Positions 32,990 to 43,909 of a stretch of DNA of 64,000 bases are shown here, one piece after another (position 1 is the stretch's first letter; each line of letters begins with the position of its first letter). The DNA is taken from the NCBI GenBank assembly GCA_024291935.2, contig CM044320.1:33386001-33450000 (forward strand), given 5' to 3'. This DNA is from Okapia johnstoni. Taxonomy: Eukaryota; Chordata; Mammalia; Artiodactyla; Giraffidae. The position numbers and the translations under genes were made by a program. A model generated the notes under the pieces. That model did no database searches, was not told the DNA's origin, and saw only the letters and a program-made list of their open reading frames with translations.

Positions 32990-33276
32990 TAAGCTTGTAA
33001 AATCATGAATGAACCAGCTTTAAAACTGTCACTATGCCACTATTTTTTATTATCTGAGTGAAATTATTGAGGCCAATATTGCATTAATGTTCATAATATA
33101 ATTAGTAAACAGCTATACTAGAAAATTCTGTTGTGACATAATCTCTGTCTTTATTTTTGTCATGTTTCTGCAGTCTTTACAAATCAAAACATCCCTCAAG
33201 AGGTGGTAAATGCAGAGAGCGTGGACTTTTGAATTTAGGTTGACATCCTTCTACCTCTTTAATGGTGACATGGTAT

Positions 33277-33408
33277 AAATTTGGAGCTTGAACATGTAAA
33301 CCCATGACTGATTCATGTCAATGTATGGCAAAAACCACTACAATATTGTAAAGTAATTAGCCCCCAACTGAAATAAATAAATTAAAAAAAAAAAAATTTG
33401 GAGCTTGA
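33277..33408 (+). mobile_element. Very short L1 insertion with 15-bp target duplication
   Basis: A roughly 102-bp L1 3' end (33292-33393), ending in an AATAAATAAATT plus A-run tail, lies between exact copies of AAATTTGGAGCTTGA at 33277-33291 and 33394-33408. It is a strongly 5'-truncated, target-primed insertion just downstream of MED21. Confidence 0.88.
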
Positions 33409-33409
33409 G

Positions 33410-33860
33410 CAAGGAATGACTCTGAAACCTCATTGCTTTTTAAGAAACAAAGAGTTAATGTGGCTGTATGAGATACTAGGTCACTTTTGGAGGCTTTTTC
33501 CTCTTTTTCTAGAACCTCGAGCCCATTCTCGTTCATCTCCACATTTGTTTCTAATAAGAAATCGTCTCTGTAATTTTCATGCTATTGTGAGAAGAATTTT
33601 CTTCATTCTCAACTTTTTCCCTCTTATCTTTTTGCCTATTTTTTTTTCCTCCCTGATTCTCTCCTTAATTTGCATAGTGAAATAGTGGAGTATATACGTT
33701 TCCTGAGTCATAGAGTCCTTCTCATTCTTTTTATTGATCCAGAGTTTGTTTTCTGATCTTATAAGCCTCTCAGCCTTTATTCCTTCATTCTATTTGACCA
33801 GAACATGCTTCCACTGCATCAGTTATTACTACTTCAATATCATTGTCTCCATTGGCCCTT
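33410..33860. other. Intergenic sequence downstream of MED21
   Basis: T-rich DNA with an open frame for a hydrophobic peptide at 33398-33685. That frame starts inside the L1 target duplication and has no gene-like features. L2-like strings are possible, not firm. Confidence 0.4.
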
Positions 33861-33862
33861 TT

Positions 33863-34210
33863 TAAAAAATTTTATTTATTTATGTTTGACTGTGCTGGGT
33901 CTTTATTGTTGCATGGGCTTTTCTCTAGTTGTGTTGGTTGGAGGCTCCTCTCTAGTTGTGGTGCATGGGCTTCTTATTGCAGTAGCTTCTTTTGTTGAAG
34001 AGCTTGTGATCTAGGGCACTTGAGCTTCAGTAATTGCAGCATGTGGGCTCTGTAGTTGCAGCTCCTGGGCTCTAGAGCACAGGCTCAATAGTTGTTACCC
34101 ATGGCATAGTTGCTCCAAGGCATATGGGATCCTCCTGGACCAGGCATGGAAGCCATGTCTCCTGCATTGGCAGGTAGATTGTTCACCACTGAGCCACCAG
34201 GGAAGTCCAG
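33863..34210 (-). mobile_element. CHR-type SINE (long form), antisense
   Basis: Reversed A-tail TTTTATTTATTTATG, GACTGTGCTGGGTCTTTATT, and GAGCCACCAGGGAAGTCC at the right. Confidence 0.85.
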
Positions 34211-34547
34211 CCCTTTGTTATTGCTGATTTGTGTCTGCTTTTTCAAGTATGCTTATGCATCCAACTCTTGGATCTCCTTGAATTCCATCATAATCAAGCA
34301 CTTCTACAGTTTTTGAAAAATACTGCTTAGAGAGTACATTTTAGCTCCAGTAAGACAATTTATAGAATCATTAGCTTTTTAAATTGTTGAATGTTATCCA
34401 TACTAACAGATAATTTTAAATGTTAGGCTTATTCTCTCTGACATCACTTAAAATTCATTTTATTTTTAAACACTAGAATAAAGGATGTAAAGGAGCTCAC
34501 AAAAGAAAGTAGTCTTCAAAATAATGAACCCCATTCAAAACATTTTG

Positions 34548-34748
34548 GGCTTCCCAGGGCGCAGTAGTAAAAAATCTGCCTGCCAGCGCAGGAGACACAA
34601 GATACTCGGTTTTGATCCTTAGGTCAGAAAGATCCCCTGGAGTAGGAAATGGCAATCTGCTCCAGTATTCTTGTCTGGAAAATTCCATGGACAGTGAAGC
34701 CTGGTGGATGGGGTTGCAGAGAAGCAGACACAACTGAATGACTGAGCA
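34548..34748 (+). mobile_element. Bov-tA SINE
   Basis: Sense: GGGCTTCCCAGGGCGCAG, GATCCCCTGGAGTAGGAAATG, and GCAGACACAACTGAATGACTG. Confidence 0.86.
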
Positions 34749-34749
34749 T

Positions 34750-35490
34750 ACTCAATGCAGTTAACCCCAAAAGAGAAATAAGTTACAGCCTTAAATGGTA
34801 GACTGACTACTATTAAAATATTACTCTTCCCTGAAAGAAACTTCTTATATTTGAAGTTGGCATTCCCCCCACCCCCCCGTTTAAGGTATTATAGAAAGAG
34901 GACAATACATATTCTGAAATATGCATAGAGATTGTATAACATAATTCATAAAGATGGTTTGCAGCAGCTTCTCTTAGGCACCATTTTGTGGCTATTGGAT
35001 TAGGAGGTCCTCAGAGCTGAAATAAATGTATGGGCAGAACAGTGAAGAAATCCCTCTACTGTATTCCAGGAAATGGCTTCCTGCAGAGAACCACCTTTCC
35101 CAATATGACTACGGTACGATGAGTGGATGACTCCTTTGACTACCTGTGATGCAGCCAGACCTAGAGCCTCCAGATTCCTGTTGTTTATCTCATGAATTGT
35201 TTGTTGAACTGGTTGTTCCCAAAGACCACTCTGGACAAAATGCCCTCTAACATGACTTGATCACACTTTAGGCTCTCCCCTACAGTCCCCTGAACTTGAA
35301 TACACCCTCAGCCTGAGCCAGCCCTGGAATGTGGAAGAGACTCTCCTCAGCCACACCTCCTGAAAATGGAACACAGAAAAGACATTGCCTGATCAACTGT
35401 CCCATTCTGTCATCTGCTCCCTTCACTCCCTCACAGCCAGATCTTTCTAGCCTTGCTTACTTGTTCCTATTAAAAGGATCTGACCTGTAT
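34750..35490. other. Intergenic sequence, no feature recognised
   Basis: Single-copy-looking DNA with a short C run at 34865-34879. No coding signal. Confidence 0.4.
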
Positions 35491-35493
35491 TTG

Positions 35494-35692
35494 AGCTTCC
35501 CAGGTGGCGCAGTGGGAAAAAAATCCACCTGCTAAAGAATGCAGGAGACGTAGGTTCAATCTCTGGGTCGGGAAGATCCTCTGGAGGAGAAATGGCAAAC
35601 CCACTCTAGTATTCTTGGCTGGGAAATCCCATGGACAGAGGAGCCTGGTGGCCTACAGTCCTTGGGATCGCAAAGAGTCACATGACTGAGCA
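35494..35692 (+). mobile_element. Bov-tA SINE
   Basis: Sense: GAGCTTCCCAGGTGGCGCAG, GGGTCGGGAAGATCCTCTGG, GGATCGCAAAGAGTCACATG. Confidence 0.88.
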
Positions 35693-36284
35693 CACATACA
35701 CGATCTGTTTTTGAGCAGCTTGCAGACTTAAGTCTCTGTGAATCCTGTTGCTATAGCCTCCTTGCCCATTTGCAATAGTTCCTCTGGTGTCCCAAAGCCT
35801 TGTACTTAAGTCTGGATTTGTTTTAACACCACTCACTGTGTAGGAAAAAAATCCCATGACTCTTTTAACACATAGCCCCAGGTCTAAGTCTGGAGTAAAG
35901 GGTGTGGAGGCATTTACTTCAAGTAATAAATCTTATCTGATTCAGAACATTTTGCGTGCATGTTCAGGATAAAATTAAGATGAATGGTAAAAAACTAACA
36001 CCAAGACAACTTGGAGATCAGAGGAAGTGATGGTGGAGGTTAGGACATAATTCAGAACTAAATAAAACCAAACTATATATAGAAACTTGTTGCATTAGCT
36101 AAGACAGCATTTAGGAGGGACAATATTGTATTCCTTGCTTATATTAGAAAAAAGGGAGCTGAAAATTAATCTGCTAAACTTCAAACTGAAAGAAGGAAAT
36201 ACTAAATCAACAGAAAACTAAGAAAGCAACTATACCTTGAGAGAATAAGCAAAGCCCAAAGTTGGGATTCAAAAAGAGTAAGGT

Positions 36285-36589
36285 AATGAACAACCTACGG
36301 AGAAGGCAATGGCACCCCACTCCAGTATTCTTGCCTGGAAAATCTCATGGACGGAGGAGCCTGGTAGGCTGCAGTCGACAGGGTCGCTACGAGTCTGACA
36401 CGACTGAGCGACTTCACTTTCACTTTTCATTTTCATGCATTGGAGAAGGCAATGGCAACCCACTCCAGTGTTCTTGCCTGGAGAATCCCAGGGACGGGGG
36501 AACCTGGTGGGCTGCTGTCTATGAGGTCACACAGAGTCGGACACGACTGAAGCGACGCAGCAGCAGCAGCAGCAGCAATGAACAACCTA
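36285..36589 (+). mobile_element. Bov-A2 SINE with exact 13-bp target duplication and CAG tail
   Basis: Dimeric Bov-A2 at 36298-36576 ending in a run of CAG triplets. It is flanked by AATGAACAACCTA at 36285-36297 and 36577-36589 with no mismatch. Low divergence and the intact duplication point to a young insertion. Confidence 0.93.
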
Positions 36590-36869
36590 GGTGAGTTTGA
36601 TTAAGGAAAAAAGAGAGAGAACTTAATGTGAACCACTAAAGAAAAAATTGTGTGCATCACAATCTGTTTAATCTCAAGAGTGCATGGGAGTTTTTCTTCA
36701 TGATTTACTCTGTATTTTGTCAATTCTAAAATGCCTATATTTTTCTTAACTGTATCTTAAATTGGAATATTCAGTGGGGAGCTGTTGTTTCATTCTTTAA
36801 TGGAGCATAAAGTCATGGTGTGTTTCAGAATTGATGGGATCTTTGATTACAAATAGTAATGTAATTTGT

Positions 36870-38560
36870 CACATTAACAGATTAAAATCAAAATCATGAT
36901 CATCTAACTTGGTGTAGGAAAAGCATTTGATAATATTCAACATCATTTATGAAAAAATTCTTGGCAAAGGAGAAACAAAAAATTTTAAATGCGGCAAGTG
37001 ACTTACAAAATACAGCAAACATCCTGAAATATCAAATGAATTCCCTTTAAGTTTGGGAACAAGACAAGGATGCCTGCTATAATCACATCTATTCATTTTG
37101 TGCTGCCAGTAATAATCTACACATTTAAGCTTTAAAAAGAAAAATTATAAAATAGAAACAAAATTTCTTATTATTTAAAGATGAAATAATTGCCTTGAGA
37201 GAAAATAAAGAAGATTCCATAGACTTCAGGAGGTTTTGCACGTTAGACATAAAAACAATGTGCACTACATTGGCAACAAATTGTAGGAAAAAAGGCTTTT
37301 GAAAAAAACATTTTCAATAGCAAAAAAAACTTTCAACTTTGCAGTAAAAATGTAAAACACTTGAGGAGAAATAGAACAAAAATTGAATTATAAGACTATT
37401 TTCAAACATTTTTAGAACTGGAATAAATGGAGAATAATATCTTTATGAAACAGGAATCAATATTGTAAATATATCAATTTTCCTCATGAATTAACACAAT
37501 TTTAAGTTTCCAGCTGAGATTCTTGTGGAAGTTGACAAGTTATATGGAAGTACAAAGTGTCAATAGAAATTAATATTCTCATGAAAAAATAACAGAATGA
37601 CAGCTTGCTTTAATAGTATTTACTAATTAAGACAGCATGTGTTAGTGCAAGGATAGGTAAATAGACCAATGCAAAAGCTCTAACAGATCCTCACAGATAT
37701 GAAAACCTGATTTGTGACAGAGATGAGGTTACAAATCACTGGGGAAAGAATAGAAATTGTGCTAGAATATTGATTATATACATGCTATATATTAAAGTCA
37801 TAATATAAAGTACCTCTGGGGTTTCTTTTTGGGATGATGAAAATTTTCTGGATTTAGATAGTGGTGACTGTTGCACAAATGTGAATTTAATGAAAATGAT
37901 ATACTGTAAATGGGTAACTTATGCTAATTTTTCTCAATGAAGCTGTTATGAAAAAGAAAAAATTCTTGCCAGGTGAAGGGCAAATATCTAAAACTTTAAA
38001 AAGACATTCTTAAGGAAATATCTGTGTAACTTCAGGACAGGAAAGGATTTTTTTGAACTAGATATAAAAAGTTCACATTATAAAGGAAAAGAATATAAAA
38101 ATTACAATAAGCAATGTGTATCATACTGCCTCAAACTTTTATACATAATAACTAATTTAGAAAAGGCCCACTCCAGTATTCTTGCCTGAAAAATTCCATG
38201 GGCAGAGGACCTGGGAGGCTATACTCCATGGGACAGGAAAGAGTTCGACACAACTAAGCACAGTGCAGCGCAGTAAATTTAATTTAAATGCACTGAAATT
38301 TAGACTTGATGTTTATAAAAATACTCCGAGAAGAATGAAAGTGCAAGCTCAACTTGGGGCAGAGCAGATATTTGCAAGACTTGTTAACTGGACAAAGGGT
38401 TAGTATCTAGAATATATAAAACCCTTCTATGAATCAATCCAAAAAAAACCAACCCATCAAAAAAATTGCAAAACAGTTAATCATTTTACAGTGGAAGAAT
38501 GGCCAATAAAGGTTCAAAAATGCTCAACCTTACTGATAATCAGAAATTTGAATCTAGCTG
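36870..38560 (+). mobile_element. Old L1 LINE, ORF2 to 3' UTR, interrupted
   Basis: Sense L1M-like copy. The stretch at 37040-37090 still translates in part to the reverse transcriptase region GTRQGCLL, and 37820-37960 matches the L1 3' UTR block GTTTCTTTTTGGGATGATG. Many stops and frameshifts; not functional. A Bov-tA scrap interrupts it at 38165-38277. The tail after that (GGAAGAATGGCCAATAAAGG) is again L1-like, so more than one L1 may be present. Confidence 0.7.
38165..38277 (+). mobile_element. Truncated Bov-tA SINE
   Basis: Lacks the head. Begins CCCACTCCAGTATTCTTGCC and ends ACACAACTAAGCACAGTGC. Confidence 0.83.
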
Positions 38561-38996
38561 TCTAGGTTTTCAGGAAGGTTCACTTTTCTGGGCAGGGAGA
38601 CAAAACTTATTTTTTAAATTGACACTTTACTAGCTTGACTTATGAATTTCATACATTTGGGTATATGATCCCTAGGCTTGCATGTATTCTTGGCCAGGGC
38701 TGCATCTGTTCAGGCAGGCTTATAAATGTATGTTTATATAACTTAAAGAAAAGCAAGGAGATGCCAAAGACAAAATGCAAGGCACTGATTACCTTTTTGA
38801 TGGAAAGAAACGGGTGCCATCAAAGAAGCGAAAGAGGGTCTTTTAATGTAGTATAATAATATTCTTGAGTAGAGAGGCATGTATTTAATACAACTCAACA
38901 TTTTATGTAAACTACATTTAAGGGTCATGTTTTCAATGAAAATGTTTAAGGTGGCACATTTTTAAGCAGCATAACACATTGTTTTACTTGTGACTG

Positions 38997-41470
38997 AGTT
39001 CAGCAGAGTTCAGTCGCTCAGTCGTGTCCAACTCTTTGCAACCCCATGGACTGCAGCACACAAGGCTTCCCTGTCCATCACCAACTCTCAGAGCCCACTC
39101 AAACTCATGTCCATCGTGTTGGTGATGCCATCCAACCGTCTCATCCTCTGTTATCACCTTCTCCTCCCACCTTCAATCTTTCCCAGAATCAGGGTCTTTT
39201 CTAGTAGTCAGCTCTTCGCATCAGGTGGCCAAAGTATTGGAGTTTCAGCTTTAGCATCAGTCCTTCCAGTGAATATTCAGGACTGATTTCCTTTAGGATG
39301 GACTGGTTGGATCTTCTTGCAGTCCAAGGGACTCTCAAGAGTCTTCTCCAACACCACAGTTCAAAAGCGTCAATTCTTTGGCATTCAGCTTTCTTTATAG
39401 TCCAACTCTCACATCCATACATGACTACTGAAAAAACCATAGCTTTGAATAGACGGACCTTTGTTGATAAAGTAATGTCTCTGCATTTTAATATGCTGTC
39501 TAGGTTGGTCATATCTTTTCCTCCAAGAAGCAAGTGTCTCAATTTCATGGCTGCAGTCACCATCTGCAGTGATTTTGGAGCCCCCCAAAATAAAATCTGT
39601 CACTGTTTCCATTGTTTCCCCATCTATTTGTCATGAAATGATGGGACCGGATGCCATGATCTTAGTTTTCTGAATGTTGAGCTTTTTCACTCTCCTCTTT
39701 CACTTTCATCAAGAGGCTCTTTAGTTCTTCTTCGCTTTCTGCCATAAGGGTGGTGTCATCTGCATATCTGAGGTTACTGATATTTCTGGCAATCTTGATT
39801 CCAGCTTGTGCTTCATCCAGCCTAGCATTTTGCATGATGTACTCTGCATATAAGTTAAATAAGCAGGGTGACAATATACAGCCTTGATGTACTCCTTTCC
39901 CGATTTGGAACCAGTCTGTTGTTTCATGTCCGGTTCTAACTGTTGCTCCTTGACCTGCATACAGATTTCTCAGGAGGCAGGTCAGGTGGTCTGGTATTCC
40001 CATCTCTAAGAATTTTCCACAGTTTGTTGTGATCCACACATTCGAAGGCTTTGGCATAGTCAGTAACTCAGAAGTAGATTTTTTTCTAGAACTCTCTTAC
40101 TTTTTCTATGATCCAGCAAATGTTGGCAATTTGATCTATTTCCTCTGCCTTTTCTAAATCCAGCTTGAACATCTGGAAGTTCACAGTTCACATACTGTTG
40201 AAGCCTGTCTTGGAGAATTCTGAACATTACTTTGCTAGCATGTGAGATGAGTGCAATTGTGCAGTAGTTTGAACATTCTTTGGCATTGCCTTTCTTTGGG
40301 ATTGGAATGAAAACTGACCTTTCCCAGTCCTGTGGCCACTGCTGAGTTTTCCACATTTGCTGGCATATTGAGTGCAGCACTTTCACAGCATCATCTTTTA
40401 GAATTTGAAATAGCTCAACTGGAATTCCATCACCTCCACTAGCTTGTTCGTAGTGATGCTTCCTAAGGCCCTCTTGACTTTGCATTCCAGGATGTCTGGC
40501 TCTAGGTGAGTGATCACACCATCATGATTATCTGGGTCATGAAGATCTTTTTTGTATAGTTCTCCTGTGTATTCTTGCCACCTCTTCTTAATATCTTCTG
40601 TTTCTGTTGGGTCCATACCATTTCTGTCCTTTATTGTGCCCATCTTTGCATGAAATATTCCCTTGGTGTCTTTAATTTTCTTGAAGAGATCTCTAGTCTT
40701 TCCCATTCTATTGTTTTCCTCTCTTTCTTTGCATTGATCACTGAGGAAGGCTTTCTTATCTCTCCTTGCTATTCTTTGGAACTCGGCATTCAAATGGGTA
40801 TTATCTTTCCTTGTTTCCTTTGCCTTTAGCTTCTGTTCTTTTCTCAGCTATTTGTAAAGCCTCCTCAGAAAATCATTTTGCCTTTTTGCATTAGTTTTTC
40901 TTGGGGCTGGTCTTGATCACTGCATCCTGTACAATGTCATGAACCTCTGTCTGTAATTCTTCAGGTACTCTATCTGATCTAATCCCTTAAATCTATTTGT
41001 CACTTCCACTGTGTAATCATAAGGGATTTGATTTAGGTCATACCTGAATGGTCTAGTGGTTTTTCCTACTTTCTTCAGTTTCAGTCTGAATTTGGCAATA
41101 AGGAATTCCTGATCTGAGCCACAGTCAGCTCCTGGTCTTGTTTTTGCTGACTGTATAGAGCTTCTCCATCTTTGGCTTCAAAGAATATAATCAGTCTGAT
41201 TTCAGTACTGACCATCTGGTGATGTCCATGTGTAGAGTCTTCTCTTGTGTTGTTGGAAGAAGATGTTTGCTATGACCAGTGTGTTCTCTTGGCAAAAGTC
41301 TTGTTAGCCTTTGACCTGCTTTGTTTTGGACTCAAGGCCAAATTTGCCTGTTACTCCAGGTGTCTCTTGACTTCCTACTTTTGCATTCCAGTCCACTATA
41401 ATGAAGAGGACATCTTTTTTGGGTATATGTTCTAGAAGGTTTTGTAGGTCTTCATAGAACCGTTCAGCAG
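38997..41470 (-). mobile_element. BovB LINE, 2.5 kb, antisense
   Basis: Longest BovB in the window. Read on the minus strand from 41470 it runs from the endonuclease part (DWNAKVGSQ near 41370-41400) through the reverse transcriptase, where YADDT (active-site motif, about 39750-39765) sits in an open stretch at 39662-40057, to the 3' end at 38997. Open blocks at 40398-40793, 40060-40485, 39662-40057 and 39201-39563 are separated by stops and frameshifts, so no full protein is made. The first kilobase, including the endonuclease start, is missing. Confidence 0.9.
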
Positions 41471-41930
41471 AACTGGCTTGCTGTTAGCCACTGCAGATAT
41501 TGTTGGAAAAGGCATTTTGATTTGTTTCCATAAGACTGACTCACTCTGTCTCCTGAACTCCTCCAAAGTTCAACACTAAGTGGAATTTAGAAAGGTGAAC
41601 TGCCTGCCACCATGTCCTGACTCTTTATCCTTGCCCCTGCCTATGGAGGGTTGCATTTTTTTTTCTTCTGGTTGCCTGAGAAAGGCCTTAGATGGAGGGA
41701 AAGACACTCCCTTAAGGCACTGATGCCTTCATGATGCAGATTGGGTCCTCTGAGACCAAATAGGCAACAATCTTTCACCACAAGAGGGCAGTTTGACCCT
41801 GAACTTTGGTTCTATTCGGGAAGCTGATGTGTCCTAGAAGGGAACCTGAGGATTAGCTGGCTTGGTTGCAGACATCACAAGTCCCCTGGAATCCAAAGCT
41901 AGTGTTGTGATTTTGATTTGAACTAGTGTC
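41471..41930. other. Intergenic sequence between two BovB copies
   Basis: About 460 bp unique-looking spacer between an antisense and a sense BovB. It carries no recognised feature. Confidence 0.45.
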
Positions 41931-41934
41931 CTGC

Positions 41935-42455
41935 TGGAGCCAGCAACTTGAATCTATGACCAGGACAGCGTATTAAAAAGCAGAGACAACATCAGTTTGC
42001 CGACAAAGGTTTTATGGTCAAATCTGTGGTTTTTCCAGTAGTCATGTACAGATGTGAGATTTGGACCGTAAAGAAGACTGAGCGACAAAGAATTGATACT
42101 TTCGAATTGCGGTGCTGGAGGAGATCTTGAGAGTCCCTTGGATGGCAAGGAGATCCAACCAATCAGTTGTAAAGGAAATCAACCCTGAATATTCATTGGA
42201 AGGATTGATGCTGAAGCTGAAGCTCCAATACTTTGGCCACCTGATGCGAAGAGTTGACTCATTGGAAAAGACCCTGATGCTGGGAAAGATTGAGGGCAGA
42301 AGGAGAAGAGTATGGCAGAGGATGAGATGGTTGGATGGCATCACTGACTCAATGGACATGAGTTTTAGCAAGCTCCGAGAGATTGTGAAGGACAGGGAAG
42401 CCTGGTGTGCTGTGGTTCATGGAGTTGCAGAGTCAGACACGACTTAGGGACTGAA
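41935..42455 (+). mobile_element. BovB 3' part, sense
   Basis: About 520 bp from ACCAGGACAGCGTATTAAAAAG to GACACGACTTAGGGACTG. It encodes a broken remnant of the reverse transcriptase C-terminus ([18 protein letters not shown]). It is inverted with respect to the 3' part of the BovB at 38997-39560. Confidence 0.87.
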
Positions 42456-42699
42456 AATCGACAACAATGACCAAATGTCTACTCTTGTCTGAAAAGGAGA
42501 GGGACATAACATGGCTCTTCATAGAGAAGTTGTTAAGTCCTAGTGATGACCACAGAGGAAATTCCTTGAGCACTTCTTCTGGATGGTGAATTATCTTTTA
42601 TGTCCACGTTCATTGGATAGGTCACACAGCAGAGACCTGCTACTTCCTGGCTGAAGGCAGGAGAGACGAAGTAAAAAGTGGTTAATAGTATATGTGCAT

Positions 42700-42835
42700 G
42701 CGCCACCCTGCTTGCTCTGCCACTTATTAGTTGTATGACCTTGGGCAGGTTACCTATGTCCATGCAGAGCTGAAAAATAGCAATAATATTACTAATTACC
42801 TCATAGGGTTATTATGAAGGGTAAATGACTATACA
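42700..42835 (+). mobile_element. MIR SINE
   Basis: CTGCCACTTATTAGTTGTATG, ACCTTGGGCAGGTTACC and TACCTCATAGGGTTATTATG in MIR order. Confidence 0.75.
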
Positions 42836-42897
42836 GGTACAGTAGTCTAGCATCTTTCTCCTGGACACGTGTTTTGTTTTTATTTTTTGTTGAAGAT

Positions 42898-43060
42898 TGA
42901 CCCAGGTTTGATCCCTGGGTCAGTAAGACTCCTTGGAGGAGGGCATGGAAACCCACTCCAGTATTCTTGCCTGACGAATCTGATGGAGAAAGGAGCTGGC
43001 AGGTTATAGTCCATAGGGTTGCAAAGAGTCGGACATGACTGAAGCGACTTAGCAGACATG
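42898..43060 (+). mobile_element. Bov-tA SINE without head, inside an L1 tail
   Basis: Begins CCCAGGTTTGATCCCTGGGT and ends CTGAAGCGACTTAGCAGAC. L1-like sequence lies on both sides. Confidence 0.83.
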
Positions 43061-43250
43061 CATAGCTGATTTACAGTGTTGTGTTAATTACTGCTATATA
43101 GCAAAGTGATTCAGTCATACACATATATATGTTCTTTTTTTCTTTTTTAATTCTTTTCCTTACAGTTTATCACCGGATATTGAATATAGTTCTCTGGACA
43201 GTAGGCCTTGTTGTTATGTGATGTTTTTGGCCAAAAATGATTTTCATCAT
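43061..43250 (-). mobile_element. Ruminant L1 3' end, antisense
   Basis: GCTGATTTACAGTGTTGTG, AGCAAAGTGATTCAGTC and ACAGTAGGCCTTGTTGTTATG match the reversed ruminant L1 3' UTR, as also seen at 56742-56920. Confidence 0.72.
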
Positions 43251-43254
43251 CTAT

Positions 43255-43735
43255 AAAAACTCTCCTATCTAAACACTTACAGTATCTCTAAAATAAAACT
43301 ATCTAATCTATTTAAAAAATTTCCCAAACATTAGTTTTGAAAGAATTTATTTAAAATATGGAAATACAAAAAGTTTTAGTCTTTGCAAGAAGAATGTATT
43401 GACATCCGGAAAGGTGGAAATTTACTACTTAAATGCTAAAAAAAAAAAACTTGTGTACTAGGTGGATGAACTGATTTAGTAAATGCAGCTAGCCTTTAAG
43501 TTTGAATCCATAATTTTTTGCAAGATCTTTTTTAGCTGTCAAAGCCATTACTACCAAACATTAGTATAAACTAAACTTGAAACCAGAACTTTATATCACT
43601 TTGTCCCATAGTCCCAAACCAAATATTATAGAGACAAAGCTATTCAATTACGTTTCTCTCACTAAAATTTCTTTGGTGAAGAAAAAAGTTTTATAAAACA
43701 TAAAATAAAAATATTAAAGAGTAATTTTAAATTTG
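43255..43735. other. Intergenic sequence, no feature recognised
   Basis: AT-rich sequence, A run at 43439-43450. Nothing else seen. Confidence 0.4.
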
Positions 43736-43905
43736 TTTTAAAAATATTTATTTGGCTGTGTCAGTCTGAGTTTTGGAGTGACAGATCTTCATTGCTCTTA
43801 GTTGTTCCACATCATGTGGGATCTTAATTCCCTGACCAGGGGTCGAACCTGTGTCCCCTGCATTGCAAGGCAGATTCTTAACCAATGGACCACCAGGGAA
43901 GTCCC
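43736..43905 (-). mobile_element. Short CHR-type SINE, antisense
   Basis: AAAATATTTATTTGGCTGTG at the left, CAATGGACCACCAGGGAAGTC at the right. Confidence 0.82.
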
Positions 43906-43909
43906 AAGA

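Noticed and set aside
33398..33685. Hydrophobic 95-codon frame after MED21
   Set aside because: It starts inside the target duplication of an L1 insertion, and T-rich DNA alone gives Phe/Leu/Ile-rich peptides.
36555..36576. Triplet CAG run considered as a disease-type repeat or CRISPR-like array
   Set aside because: It is the normal tail of a Bov-A2 SINE, also seen at 60462 and, reversed, at 62101.
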